From Flavobacteriaceae bacterium (GTDB lineage Bacteria; Bacteroidota; Bacteroidia; Flavobacteriales; Flavobacteriaceae), in NCBI GenBank assembly GCA_029245825.1, contig JAQWON010000084.1:1-11191 (forward strand): a stretch of 11,191 nt of DNA, written 5' to 3'. Positions 1 to 6,699 of this stretch are shown one piece after another (within the stretch, counting starts at the first letter, position 1; every line of letters starts with the position of its first letter). The translations under genes and the position numbers were made by a program. Below the pieces are notes generated by a model. That model had not been told where the DNA came from, made no database searches, and saw only the letters and a program-made list of their open reading frames with translations.

Positions 1-1
1 A

Positions 2-397
2 ACATCTATGTCAACATCAATTGACTACTTTTTTAAAAATGGGATTTACATAAATACATCTGTTTTATATAACACTAACTCAGAAAATAAAAATTTGCAA
101 TCAGATGATTTGTTTCGGTCCATAATAGGATCTATTTCTGTTAAGAATCTAATGCCTTCTAAATGGAGTTATTTCATTCAAGTCAGCGGTCCTTTCAACC
201 CAGCTTTAAACGGCAGTTTATCTGCTTTCTACATTAGAGGAGTTAAAACTCTAGTTATTGCTCCAACACTAACATATGAACTAGAGGAGAATTGGGAAAT
301 CATGTTATTGATCCAATCTGCGTATGGGAAAATTGGGAATGATTCAAAAAATGAAGGCGCAGCTAGCTTCTATTTAAGATTAATGCGAAGTTTCTAA
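2..397 (+). CDS. C-terminal part of an outer-membrane beta-barrel protein (5' end cut by window edge)
   Basis: The reading frame is open to the left edge (codons before the first ATG at base 8 encode Thr-Ser), so this is probably the last ~131 residues of a longer gene and the ATG at 8 need not be the start. The visible protein alternates short amphipathic strands rich in Tyr, Phe, Ile and Leu with polar turns (for example around NGIYINTSVLYNT, SYFIQVSGPF, LVIAPTLTYEL, SFYLRLMRSF), and it ends in a terminal Phe. That is the usual C-terminal signature of a BAM-inserted outer-membrane barrel. I infer an outer-membrane beta-barrel protein. The family and substrate are not recognisable from the fragment. 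The gene runs toward ung, with 18 bp between the two stop codons. Confidence 0.6.
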   Translation, partial: TSMSTSIDYFFKNGIYINTSVLYNTNSENKNLQSDDLFRSIIGSISVKNLMPSKWSYFIQVSGPFNPALNGSLSAFYIRGVKTLVIAPTLTYELEENWEIMLLIQSAYGKIGNDSKNEGAASFYLRLMRSF

Positions 398-404
398 TTC
401 GCAT
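383..404 (+). terminator. Hairpin at the end of the beta-barrel gene (candidate terminator)
   Basis: A perfect 7-bp inverted repeat pairs ATGCGAA (383-389) with TTCGCAT (398-404) around an 8-nt loop (390-397) that contains the TAA stop codon of the beta-barrel gene. The next bases are A-rich rather than T-rich on the plus strand, so it is not a textbook intrinsic terminator. A second weak stem follows just inside the ung 3' end (CCAA/TTGG around 425-436), trailed by T-runs at 438-442 and 446-450, and could do the terminating. The location between convergent genes supports a 3'-end role. Confidence 0.4.
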
Positions 405-415
405 AAAAATTAAAG

Positions 416-1087
416 CTAAAGTTTCCAATCGATTGGCTTTTTAAATTTTTGAGACAAGTAATTATTACATTGACTAAAATGTTTGTTTCCAAACCAGTAA
501 CCTCGATTAGCACTTAGGGGTGATGGATGACCTGATTTCAACACGAGATGTTTTGAATTATCAATTAAATTTATTTTTTGTTTCGCAAAACTTCCCCAAA
601 GAAGAAAAACTATACCGTCCATCTCTTTAGAAATAACCTCAATTAAAAAATCTGTAAACAACTCCCATCCCCTACCTTGATGGCTTGCTGGTTGATTTGC
701 GCGCACTGTTAATGTGCTATTTAGCAGAAGAACCCCTTGCTTTGCCCATAATGAAAGATCTCCATCATTTGGGTAAGGAATATTCAAATCACTTTTAAGT
801 TCCTTAAAAATATTAACTAAAGAAGGGGGGTGAGATATTCCTAAAGGAACAGAAAATGAAAGGCCATGTGCTTGATTAGGCCCATGATATGGATCTTGCC
901 CAAGTAACACAACTTTAATGTTATTAGGCAAGCAAAGATTTAGTGCCTCAAAAATCTTCCCCCCCATAGGATAACATTTTTCTCTACTGTACTCATCTTT
1001 GATAAATTCTACAAGTTTTTTAAAATAAGGCTTGCTGAATTCGCCTTGTAGCATTTCTTTCCATTCAGGATTTATTTTAACCTTCAC
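416..1087 (-). CDS. ung: Uracil-DNA glycosylase, family 1
   Basis: Removes uracil from DNA by cleaving the N-glycosidic bond, starting base-excision repair in the cytoplasm. The 223-residue length is normal for the family. Signatures in order: GQDPYH at 63-68 with the catalytic water-activating Asp65 and Tyr67; GLSFSV at 75-80 with the uracil-stacking Phe78; LLLNS at 120-124 with the uracil-reading Asn123; LWG at 163-165; and the DNA-intercalation loop HPSPLS at 187-192 with catalytic His187, followed by GYWFGN. All active-site positions known from the E. coli enzyme are intact. The start codon is GTG (complement of bases 1085-1087). It gives the N-terminus MKVKINPEWK that is typical of the family, and no ATG lies at a better place. 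There is no clear Shine-Dalgarno. It diverges from mutS2 across 39 bp, and a 7/8 match to the -7 box TAnnTTTG lies at 1117-1124 on the minus strand. Confidence 0.97.
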   Translation of the reverse strand: MKVKINPEWKEMLQGEFSKPYFKKLVEFIKDEYSREKCYPMGGKIFEALNLCLPNNIKVVLLGQDPYHGPNQAHGLSFSVPLGISHPPSLVNIFKELKSDLNIPYPNDGDLSLWAKQGVLLLNSTLTVRANQPASHQGRGWELFTDFLIEVISKEMDGIVFLLWGSFAKQKINLIDNSKHLVLKSGHPSPLSANRGYWFGNKHFSQCNNYLSQKFKKPIDWKL

Positions 1088-1095
1088 TAATTTAT

Positions 1096-1103
1096 TACTT
1101 TTG
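1096..1103 (+). promoter_or_regulatory. Bacteroidota-type -7 box for mutS2
   Basis: TACTTTTG matches the Bacteroidota primary-sigma -7 consensus TAnnTTTG exactly and ends 23 bases before the mutS2 ATG, implying a leader of roughly 18 nt. No convincing TTG -33 element is visible at the usual distance upstream, where the ung start lies. Predicted from sequence only. Confidence 0.45.
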
Positions 1104-1126
1104 TAAGCTAAATTAATAAAAATAGG

Positions 1127-3274
1127 ATGCTATATATTCCTAAAAAAACATTAGAGGATTTAGAGTTTTTTGAAGTACTAAATCAGATTTCTAAACACGC
1201 AAAAACTCTAACAGGGAATGAACAATGCCAAAATATTAGGCCATTAGATGAAAATGATGAAGAACTTTTACGTTCACTTTATCATGTTTCTGAATATAGG
1301 TCTTCTTTTGATAACGAAAATACTATCCCAGATCACTTTTTTAACGATTTTTCTAAATGTTTTAGACTCTTAGAAGTAGAAAATAGCATTTTGCCAATTG
1401 AAAGTTTTAATGATATTTCTTTAGCTTCTGAAACTGTCAATAACCTACTTTCTTTTTTTAAAAAATTCAAGACCTATTATCCTAAAATATTTCTTATAGG
1501 AGAAGAAATTGAGCTAAATAAGGATATCAAAAAGAGTATTAACAATGTAATTGATCGGTTTGGAGGAATACGTAACAGTGCATCAGAAAAGCTTAAATTA
1601 TTAAGAAATAAAATTCAATCTATTCAAAAAGAGATCGGGCAAAGTTTTGAAGAAACTCTTAAAAAACTTAATAAGTTAGATTATTTGGACGGAATTAGAG
1701 AGTCTGTTATTGACAATAAAAGGGTTTTGGCTATAAAATCAATGCATCGAAAAAAGATTAAAGGAAGAATTGCTGGAAGCTCAAAAACTGGAAGTATAGT
1801 TTTTATAGAACCTGAGACTACATTTGAACTCTCTAATGTTCTTCAAAATTTATTTTTTGAAGAGTCAGAAGAAATTAGAAGGATTTTAATGGATCTAACC
1901 GATAGTCTCCGTCCTAAATTAGATTTAATTAAATCATATCATTTTTACTTAATTAAAATTGATACAATTTATGCTCGCGCAAAATATGCCTTAGAGATAA
2001 ATGGAATTCTTCCTAAATTCTCAAATAAATTAGAGTTAAATCTTATAAACGCATATCATCCTCTGCTTTATATTGAAAATAAAAAGGGAAACAAAACTAC
2101 ATTTCCACAGGATATTAAATTAAGTGACAGAAAAAGAATCGTTATAATTTCTGGTCCCAATGCAGGGGGCAAAAGTATTACTTTAAAAACATTAGGACTT
2201 TTACAAATAATGATCCAAAGTGGCATATTAATTCCTGTTGACACAAATAGTGAATTATGCTTCTTTAAAAAAATTCTAACTGACATAGGTGACAACCAAT
2301 CAATAGAAAATCAACTAAGCACATATTCCTATCGGATCAAAAAGATGAAAGAGTTTATTAAAAAATGTGATCAAAAAACTTTATTCTTAATTGATGAATT
2401 TGGCACTGGTTCCGATCCGGAATTAGGTGGGGCACTAGCTGAGGCCATTTTAGAGGTTTTTTATGAGAAAAAATCTCTTGGTTTGATAACTACTCATTAT
2501 ACCAATTTGAAACTCTTGGCTAATGAACTGGATTGTATGGAAAATGCAAACATGCAATTTAACGAAGATACATTTGAACCTGTTTTTAATCTTATAACTG
2601 GAGAAGCAGGTAGCTCATTTACCTTTGAAGTTGCTCAAAAAAACGGATTGCCCTACTCTATTATCAATAAAGCCAAAAAGAAACTTGAAAAAGATAAAAT
2701 TAGATTTGAGACTACAATCAGTAAATTACAAAAAGAAAGATCTAAAATAGTCCAAACAGAAAGCTCTTTAAGGAAAAAAGAGGCTGAAAAACAAAAAGAA
2801 TCAGAGCTGCTTGAGAATCTAAATCAAAAAATTAAAAAGAAGTTATTAGATTATCAGGAGCTAATGGATCAGGATAAAAAAATTATTGATTTAGGAAATA
2901 AAGTTAATGATATAGCGCAAGTTTACTTTCATAACAATAAAAAAAGGCCAATGGTTGCTAAGCTTATTGAATTAATTGAAATTGAGAATTCAAAAAGAAA
3001 AAGAAAATCAGCTGAGATTGTCAAAAAAGAAAAGAAAAACAAAAAAAGAGTGTCAGTTGAAATACAAAATGATATAAAAAAGTTAAAAAAGGAAACAAGT
3101 GCCCGAATAAAAACTCCTAAAAAGAAAAAAGTAATTTTAAAGGTTGGCGATAAGGTTAGACTGCCTGATAGTGTTTCTGTTGGAAGTATTGATTCAATTG
3201 AAAAAAATAAAGCTATAGTTAATTACGGAACGTTTACTACTCAAGTAAATATAGATAAACTAGAACCAGCTTAA
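1127..3274 (+). CDS. mutS2: MutS2-family ATPase lacking the Smr domain
   Basis: MutS paralogue. MutS2 proteins have been linked to suppression of recombination and, in Bacillus, to sensing and splitting collided ribosomes. Order of parts: MutS-type core/lever region (~1-290); ABC-type ATPase with Walker A GPNAGGKS at 343-350, the DIGDNQSIENQLSTYS signature at 386-401, Walker B LFLIDEFGTGSDP at 419-431 and the TTHY switch at 455-458; a long coiled coil (~515-600); a very Lys-rich linker (~621-669); and a small KOW-like beta domain (~670-715) at the very end. At 715 residues it stops where Smr-containing homologues (about 780 in Bacillus) would continue, and no Smr motif (LDLHG/HGxGxG type) is present. 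I believe this Smr-less form is common in Flavobacteriia relatives, so it is not an obvious truncation. The ATG at 1127 gives the usual N-terminus; only a short AGG lies directly before it. The stop overlaps that of the convergent symporter gene by 4 bp. Confidence 0.93.
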   Translation: MLYIPKKTLEDLEFFEVLNQISKHAKTLTGNEQCQNIRPLDENDEELLRSLYHVSEYRSSFDNENTIPDHFFNDFSKCFRLLEVENSILPIESFNDISLASETVNNLLSFFKKFKTYYPKIFLIGEEIELNKDIKKSINNVIDRFGGIRNSASEKLKLLRNKIQSIQKEIGQSFEETLKKLNKLDYLDGIRESVIDNKRVLAIKSMHRKKIKGRIAGSSKTGSIVFIEPETTFELSNVLQNLFFEESEEIRRILMDLTDSLRPKLDLIKSYHFYLIKIDTIYARAKYALEINGILPKFSNKLELNLINAYHPLLYIENKKGNKTTFPQDIKLSDRKRIVIISGPNAGGKSITLKTLGLLQIMIQSGILIPVDTNSELCFFKKILTDIGDNQSIENQLSTYSYRIKKMKEFIKKCDQKTLFLIDEFGTGSDPELGGALAEAILEVFYEKKSLGLITTHYTNLKLLANELDCMENANMQFNEDTFEPVFNLITGEAGSSFTFEVAQKNGLPYSIINKAKKKLEKDKIRFETTISKLQKERSKIVQTESSLRKKEAEKQKESELLENLNQKIKKKLLDYQELMDQDKKIIDLGNKVNDIAQVYFHNNKKRPMVAKLIELIEIENSKRKRKSAEIVKKEKKNKKRVSVEIQNDIKKLKKETSARIKTPKKKKVILKVGDKVRLPDSVSVGSIDSIEKNKAIVNYGTFTTQVNIDKLEPA

Positions 3275-4536
3275 TTTTTTAACTTGCCCATTGATTTCGC
3301 GACCAACATAGAAACTGCAGCGTCTCCTGTAACATTAGTTATGGTTCTGCACATGTCCAAAGGACGATCAACAGCAAAAATCAATGCTAACCCTGCTTCT
3401 GGTATGCCAGCTTGGGCCAAAACAATAACTAACATTACCATTCCAGCACTTGGAACAGCAGCAGCGACAATAGAGGCTAGTGTAGCTGTTAATACAATTC
3501 CCATTTGGGTTCCAAAGCTCAGATCCATCCCAAAAGTTTGTGCAATAAACACAGCTGCTACGGCTTGATACAAGCTAGTCCCATCCATATTTATTGTTGC
3601 TCCAATTGGTAAAACAAAACTAGAAACCTCCTTATCTACTCCTAAGTTGTTTTCTACTCGATCCATTGTAACAGGTAATGTTGCTGCACTTGAACTAGTT
3701 GAAAAGGCTAGCAGTTGAGCTGGAGCAATACCTTTAATAAAAGATGATGGCCTTACATTAGTAAATAGCTTAACAATGATTATATAGACAATAATCATCA
3801 AAAATAATCCAATAATTAAAGTAACAGCATACATTCCTAAGGCTTTAAATAAGTCGATACTAGGTGATTCAACGACTAACGAAGCCAGCAAAGCAAAAAC
3901 TCCATATGGTGCAGTCAACATAACAAAATCAATTAATTTTAAGATAACGGAATTGAATGAATCAAAAAATTCTTTGACAGGCCTTGCTTTTTTCTCAGGA
4001 ATAAGTATTAAAGCAATTCCAAAAAATATTGAGAAAAAGATTACTTGCAACATATTTTTATTCTTTGTTGAAGCATCAAAAATATTTTCAGGGACGATGT
4101 CAACAAGAGCTTGTAATGGCCCAGCTTCAATCTGTTCTTCTGCAGCATCTTGTTTTAATTTAGCTCCCTCTTCGTAAGCTAAAATTAAATCATTTCTGGT
4201 TTCCTCTTTTATACTATTACCAGGAGTAATAGTGTTTACTAAAGACAGTCCTATTAAAACAGCAAAAACAGTTGTGCATATATATATTATTATGGTTCTA
4301 CTTCCCATTCTAGAAAGCTTAGAAATGTCTTTTAAGTCAGATATTCCTTTAATTAGAGACCCTAAAATCAAAGGCATAGCAATCAATTTTAGTGAATTAA
4401 TAAAAATTGTACCAAATGGTTTAATCCAGTCGGATATAAATTCGGGGCCATGTTTTGTATATGACAATGAAATGCCAAAAACAACTCCTAGGATCATTCC
4501 AATCATTATTTTCCAATGTAAAGCCATGTTCTTCAT
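3271..4536 (-). CDS. Na+-coupled acidic amino acid/dicarboxylate symporter (DAACS/EAAT family)
   Basis: Inner-membrane secondary transporter of the GltP/DctA/GltPh family, taking up glutamate, aspartate or C4-dicarboxylates with Na+ or H+. The 421 residues are hydrophobic throughout, with the family's trimerisation and transport segments. Seen directly: the serine-rich hairpin-1 tip STSSSAATLP at 279-288; the TM7 motif NMDGT at 316-320; hairpin 2 VPSAGMVML at 361-369; and the TM8 motif DRPLDMCRTITNVTGD at 390-405. The positions equivalent to GltPh D390, D394, R397, T398, N401 and D405 are all kept. The TM8 Arg is the residue that binds the substrate side-chain carboxylate, so an acidic substrate is favoured over a neutral one. 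Glutamate, aspartate and succinate cannot be told apart here. A charged loop (~108-140, EETRNDL...EEQIEAG) separates early TMs. Starts at Met1 or Met4 are both possible. It begins 7 bp after the aroC stop and is probably co-transcribed with it. Confidence 0.93.
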   Translation of the reverse strand: MKNMALHWKIMIGMILGVVFGISLSYTKHGPEFISDWIKPFGTIFINSLKLIAMPLILGSLIKGISDLKDISKLSRMGSRTIIIYICTTVFAVLIGLSLVNTITPGNSIKEETRNDLILAYEEGAKLKQDAAEEQIEAGPLQALVDIVPENIFDASTKNKNMLQVIFFSIFFGIALILIPEKKARPVKEFFDSFNSVILKLIDFVMLTAPYGVFALLASLVVESPSIDLFKALGMYAVTLIIGLFLMIIVYIIIVKLFTNVRPSSFIKGIAPAQLLAFSTSSSAATLPVTMDRVENNLGVDKEVSSFVLPIGATINMDGTSLYQAVAAVFIAQTFGMDLSFGTQMGIVLTATLASIVAAAVPSAGMVMLVIVLAQAGIPEAGLALIFAVDRPLDMCRTITNVTGDAAVSMLVAKSMGKLKN

Positions 4537-4543
4537 AAAATAA

Positions 4544-5611
4544 TTATTTGTTTTTAACCACTTCGTTTAATAATTTAAAATCTGCTATAACCAAAGCCGC
4601 CATAGCTTCGACAATAGGAACGGCTCTAGGAACAACGCAAGGATCATGTCGCCCTTTACCCTCAATTTCAACCTCTTCTCCTTTTTTATTTATAGTTTTT
4701 TGTTGTTTCATTATAGTAGAAACTGGTTTAAAGGCCACCCTAAAATAAATATCCATTCCGTTTGATATTCCTCCCTGAACACCTCCAGAAAAATTTGTTT
4801 TGGTTGTTCCGTCATTATTATATATATCATTATGAGTGCTACCCTTTAGTTTAGTGCCTGAAAAACCACTTCCATATTCAAAGCCTTTAACAGCATTTAT
4901 TGACAACATAGCTTTTCCCAGCTCAGCATGAAATTTATCAAAAACAGGTTCTCCTAGACCTACAGGAGCGTTTTGAATTACACATGTAATTATACCACCA
5001 ACAGTATCTCCATCTTTTCTTGTTTTGCGAATTAAAGATTCCATTTTGGATGCTAATTCAGTATCTGGACAACGAACCGGGTTGGTCTCAATTTTTTTAA
5101 AATCAAGTTGACTATAATCTTTGTCAACTGATATTTCTCCAACTGAAGAAACATAGGCTGTAATTTTAACTTTTTTTAAGAACTGTTTTGCAATTGAGCC
5201 AGCTACCACTCTACATGCAGTTTCTCTTGCAGAACTTCTACCTCCTCCTCTGTAGTCCCTAAAACCATACTTTTGATCATAAACTCGATCAGCATGTGAT
5301 GGTCGGTAATTATCAATTATATGCTTATAATCTTTAGGTTTTTGATCATTATTAATGATAGAAAATCCTATTGGAGTTCCCGTGGTTTTACCTTCGAAAA
5401 TACCAGAAAAAAAATTGACTTTATCTGATTCTTTTCTTTGAGTCACAATTGATGATTGACCTGGTTTTCTTCTATCTAATTCCAATTGGATAAATTCTAA
5501 ATCTAATGGAATTCCAGCAGGACAACCCTCAAGAATACCCCCTATCGCCTCCCCATGCGACTCACCAAAAGTAGTTAATTCGAAAAGTTTACCGTATTTG
5601 TTACCTGACAT
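4544..5611 (-). CDS. aroC: Chorismate synthase
   Basis: Catalyses the last step of the shikimate pathway, converting 5-enolpyruvylshikimate-3-phosphate to chorismate with reduced FMN, in the cytoplasm. Counting from the chosen start (355 residues, normal length): TFGESHG at 14-20 with conserved His19; the DRRKPGQS stretch at 46-53; RPSHAD at 103-108 with His106; the second family signature GRSSARET at 124-131; and the third signature RHDPCVVPRAVPIVEAM at 321-337. All key residues are present. Start choice: the frame can be extended six codons to a TTG at 5629, but that TTG is part of a perfect -7 promoter box (5627-5634). The ATG at 5611, which gives MSGNKYGKLFELTTFGESHG, matches the family's usual N-terminus. 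The 3' end lies 7 bp before the symporter start, suggesting an aroC-symporter operon. Confidence 0.97.
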   Translation of the reverse strand: MSGNKYGKLFELTTFGESHGEAIGGILEGCPAGIPLDLEFIQLELDRRKPGQSSIVTQRKESDKVNFFSGIFEGKTTGTPIGFSIINNDQKPKDYKHIIDNYRPSHADRVYDQKYGFRDYRGGGRSSARETACRVVAGSIAKQFLKKVKITAYVSSVGEISVDKDYSQLDFKKIETNPVRCPDTELASKMESLIRKTRKDGDTVGGIITCVIQNAPVGLGEPVFDKFHAELGKAMLSINAVKGFEYGSGFSGTKLKGSTHNDIYNNDGTTKTNFSGGVQGGISNGMDIYFRVAFKPVSTIMKQQKTINKKGEEVEIEGKGRHDPCVVPRAVPIVEAMAALVIADFKLLNEVVKNK

Positions 5612-5626
5612 AATATTTATGTTGTA

Positions 5627-5634
5627 CAAATATA
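5627..5634 (-). promoter_or_regulatory. Bacteroidota-type -7 box for aroC
   Basis: On the minus strand this reads TATATTTG, an exact TAnnTTTG match, with its last base 16 bases from the aroC ATG at 5611 and an implied leader of about 10 nt. The same 9-mer TATATTTGT also precedes the rhomboid gene at the right end of the window. No clear TTG -33 element is visible. The rest of the 166-bp divergent spacer toward the TPR gene is AT-rich and shows no second clear promoter. Confidence 0.5.
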
Positions 5635-5777
5635 ACTTTAAAGTTTTTAATTGAAATTGGTGTCATCATATTTTAAATAAGATAGATTAAAAAAATACTG
5701 ATCAATCTGCTTAAATTTTTAATTATTATATTAATTGTTTAACATATATAACTAAAACTATATAATAGAACCTAAAA

Positions 5778-6698
5778 ATGAATACAAAATATGTTTATCT
5801 TATTATTATATCTCAAATTTTAATTTATTGTGACCTTAATCAAAATATAACCAATGATTATTCACTCTCACGAACAACAGAAGCTATAACCTTATTGGGG
5901 GATACATTAATTAGTCCTGTCCTAAAAGAAGGAAAATCATTAGATCAGTTCAAAGCAACCCAAAAAATTTATTTTAAAAATCAAAATGATCCTGAATCAT
6001 TAATATGGTATGGCAGAAGAGCTGCTTATTTAGGTTATTATCAAAAAGCAATTGATTTATATTCTAAAGGAATAAAAAGACATCCTAAAGATGCTCGGTT
6101 TTATCGCCACAGAGGCCATAGATACATTTCTACTCGTCAATATGATAAAGCCATTAAGGATTTTAAAAAAGCTCTTAAATTAATTAACGGAAAAGTTGAT
6201 CAAATTGAACCAGACGGTTTGCCAAATAAGAAGAATATTCCGTTGACCACACTTAAAGGTAATATATGGTATCACATTGGTTTATCTTATTATCTAATAA
6301 ATGATATGAATAATGCTTTGAAGGCATTTAGTAATAGAAGTGTTAGTCACAAATATGACGATAATATTGTTTCAAGTGTACACTGGCTATATATGATAAA
6401 TAGAAAGCTAGGCGATGTTGAGGGAGCTGCTAAAGTAATTGATAAAGTAAATAATGAAATGGATATCATAGAAAATATGAGTTATTATCAATCATGTTTA
6501 TTCTACAAGGGTCACCTTAAAGAATCCGAAATTGTTATTGATGATGTTGCTTTATACTCGTTAGCAAACTGGTATATGTATGAAAAAAATGACACCTTAA
6601 GAGCAAAAAAATATTATCAAAAATTATTAGAAAACGGGAGTCCTTACTCATTTGCTTTTATAGCAGGCGAATCTGACTGGAATAGATTTTTTAAGTAA
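5778..6698 (+). CDS. TPR-repeat protein, putative lipoprotein of unknown function
   Basis: A 306-residue protein with an N-terminal hydrophobic segment (~5-17) ending in Cys18 (ILIYC-D), so a lipoprotein signal is plausible. However, Tyr just before the Cys departs from the usual Gly/Ala/Ser, and a simple Sec signal or membrane anchor is an alternative. Tetratricopeptide-like helical pairs are recognisable at ~72-105 (WYGRRAAYLGYYQKAIDLY), ~106-139 (YRHRGHRYISTRQYDKAIKDF), ~161-194 (WYHIGLSYYLINDMNNALKAF) and less clearly ~258-290 (YSLANWYMYEKNDTLRAKKYY). TPRs bind proteins or peptides, so a scaffold or chaperone-like role in the periplasm or outer envelope is an inference only. No enzymatic motif is seen. 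The gene is divergent from aroC and ends 1 bp before the stop of the convergent GH5-like gene. The specific family is not recognised. Confidence 0.8.
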   Translation: MNTKYVYLIIISQILIYCDLNQNITNDYSLSRTTEAITLLGDTLISPVLKEGKSLDQFKATQKIYFKNQNDPESLIWYGRRAAYLGYYQKAIDLYSKGIKRHPKDARFYRHRGHRYISTRQYDKAIKDFKKALKLINGKVDQIEPDGLPNKKNIPLTTLKGNIWYHIGLSYYLINDMNNALKAFSNRSVSHKYDDNIVSSVHWLYMINRKLGDVEGAAKVIDKVNNEMDIIENMSYYQSCLFYKGHLKESEIVIDDVALYSLANWYMYEKNDTLRAKKYYQKLLENGSPYSFAFIAGESDWNRFFK

Positions 6699-6699
6699 A

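Noticed and set aside
425..436. Perfect 12-bp palindrome CCAATCGATTGG
   Set aside because: It lies in the ung coding sequence and simply encodes the conserved C-terminal Pro-Ile-Asp-Trp. An operator is possible but unsupported.
2990..3140. Lys-rich, A-rich stretch in mutS2 as a possible frameshift or foreign insertion
   Set aside because: The frame stays open on both sides, the KOW-like domain follows in frame, and base composition matches the surroundings. A basic linker is the simpler reading.
3284..3568. Plus-strand open frames over the symporter gene (also at 3953-4177 and 4232-4543)
   Set aside because: They are antisense to a clearly conserved transporter and contain no recognisable domain or translation signal, so they are shadow frames.
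5735..5766. TTGTTT and TATAAT upstream of the TPR gene as a sigma70-like promoter
   Set aside because: The spacing (20 bp) is wrong for an E. coli-type promoter, Bacteroidota do not use that consensus, and no TAnnTTTG box is present in this spacer on the plus strand.
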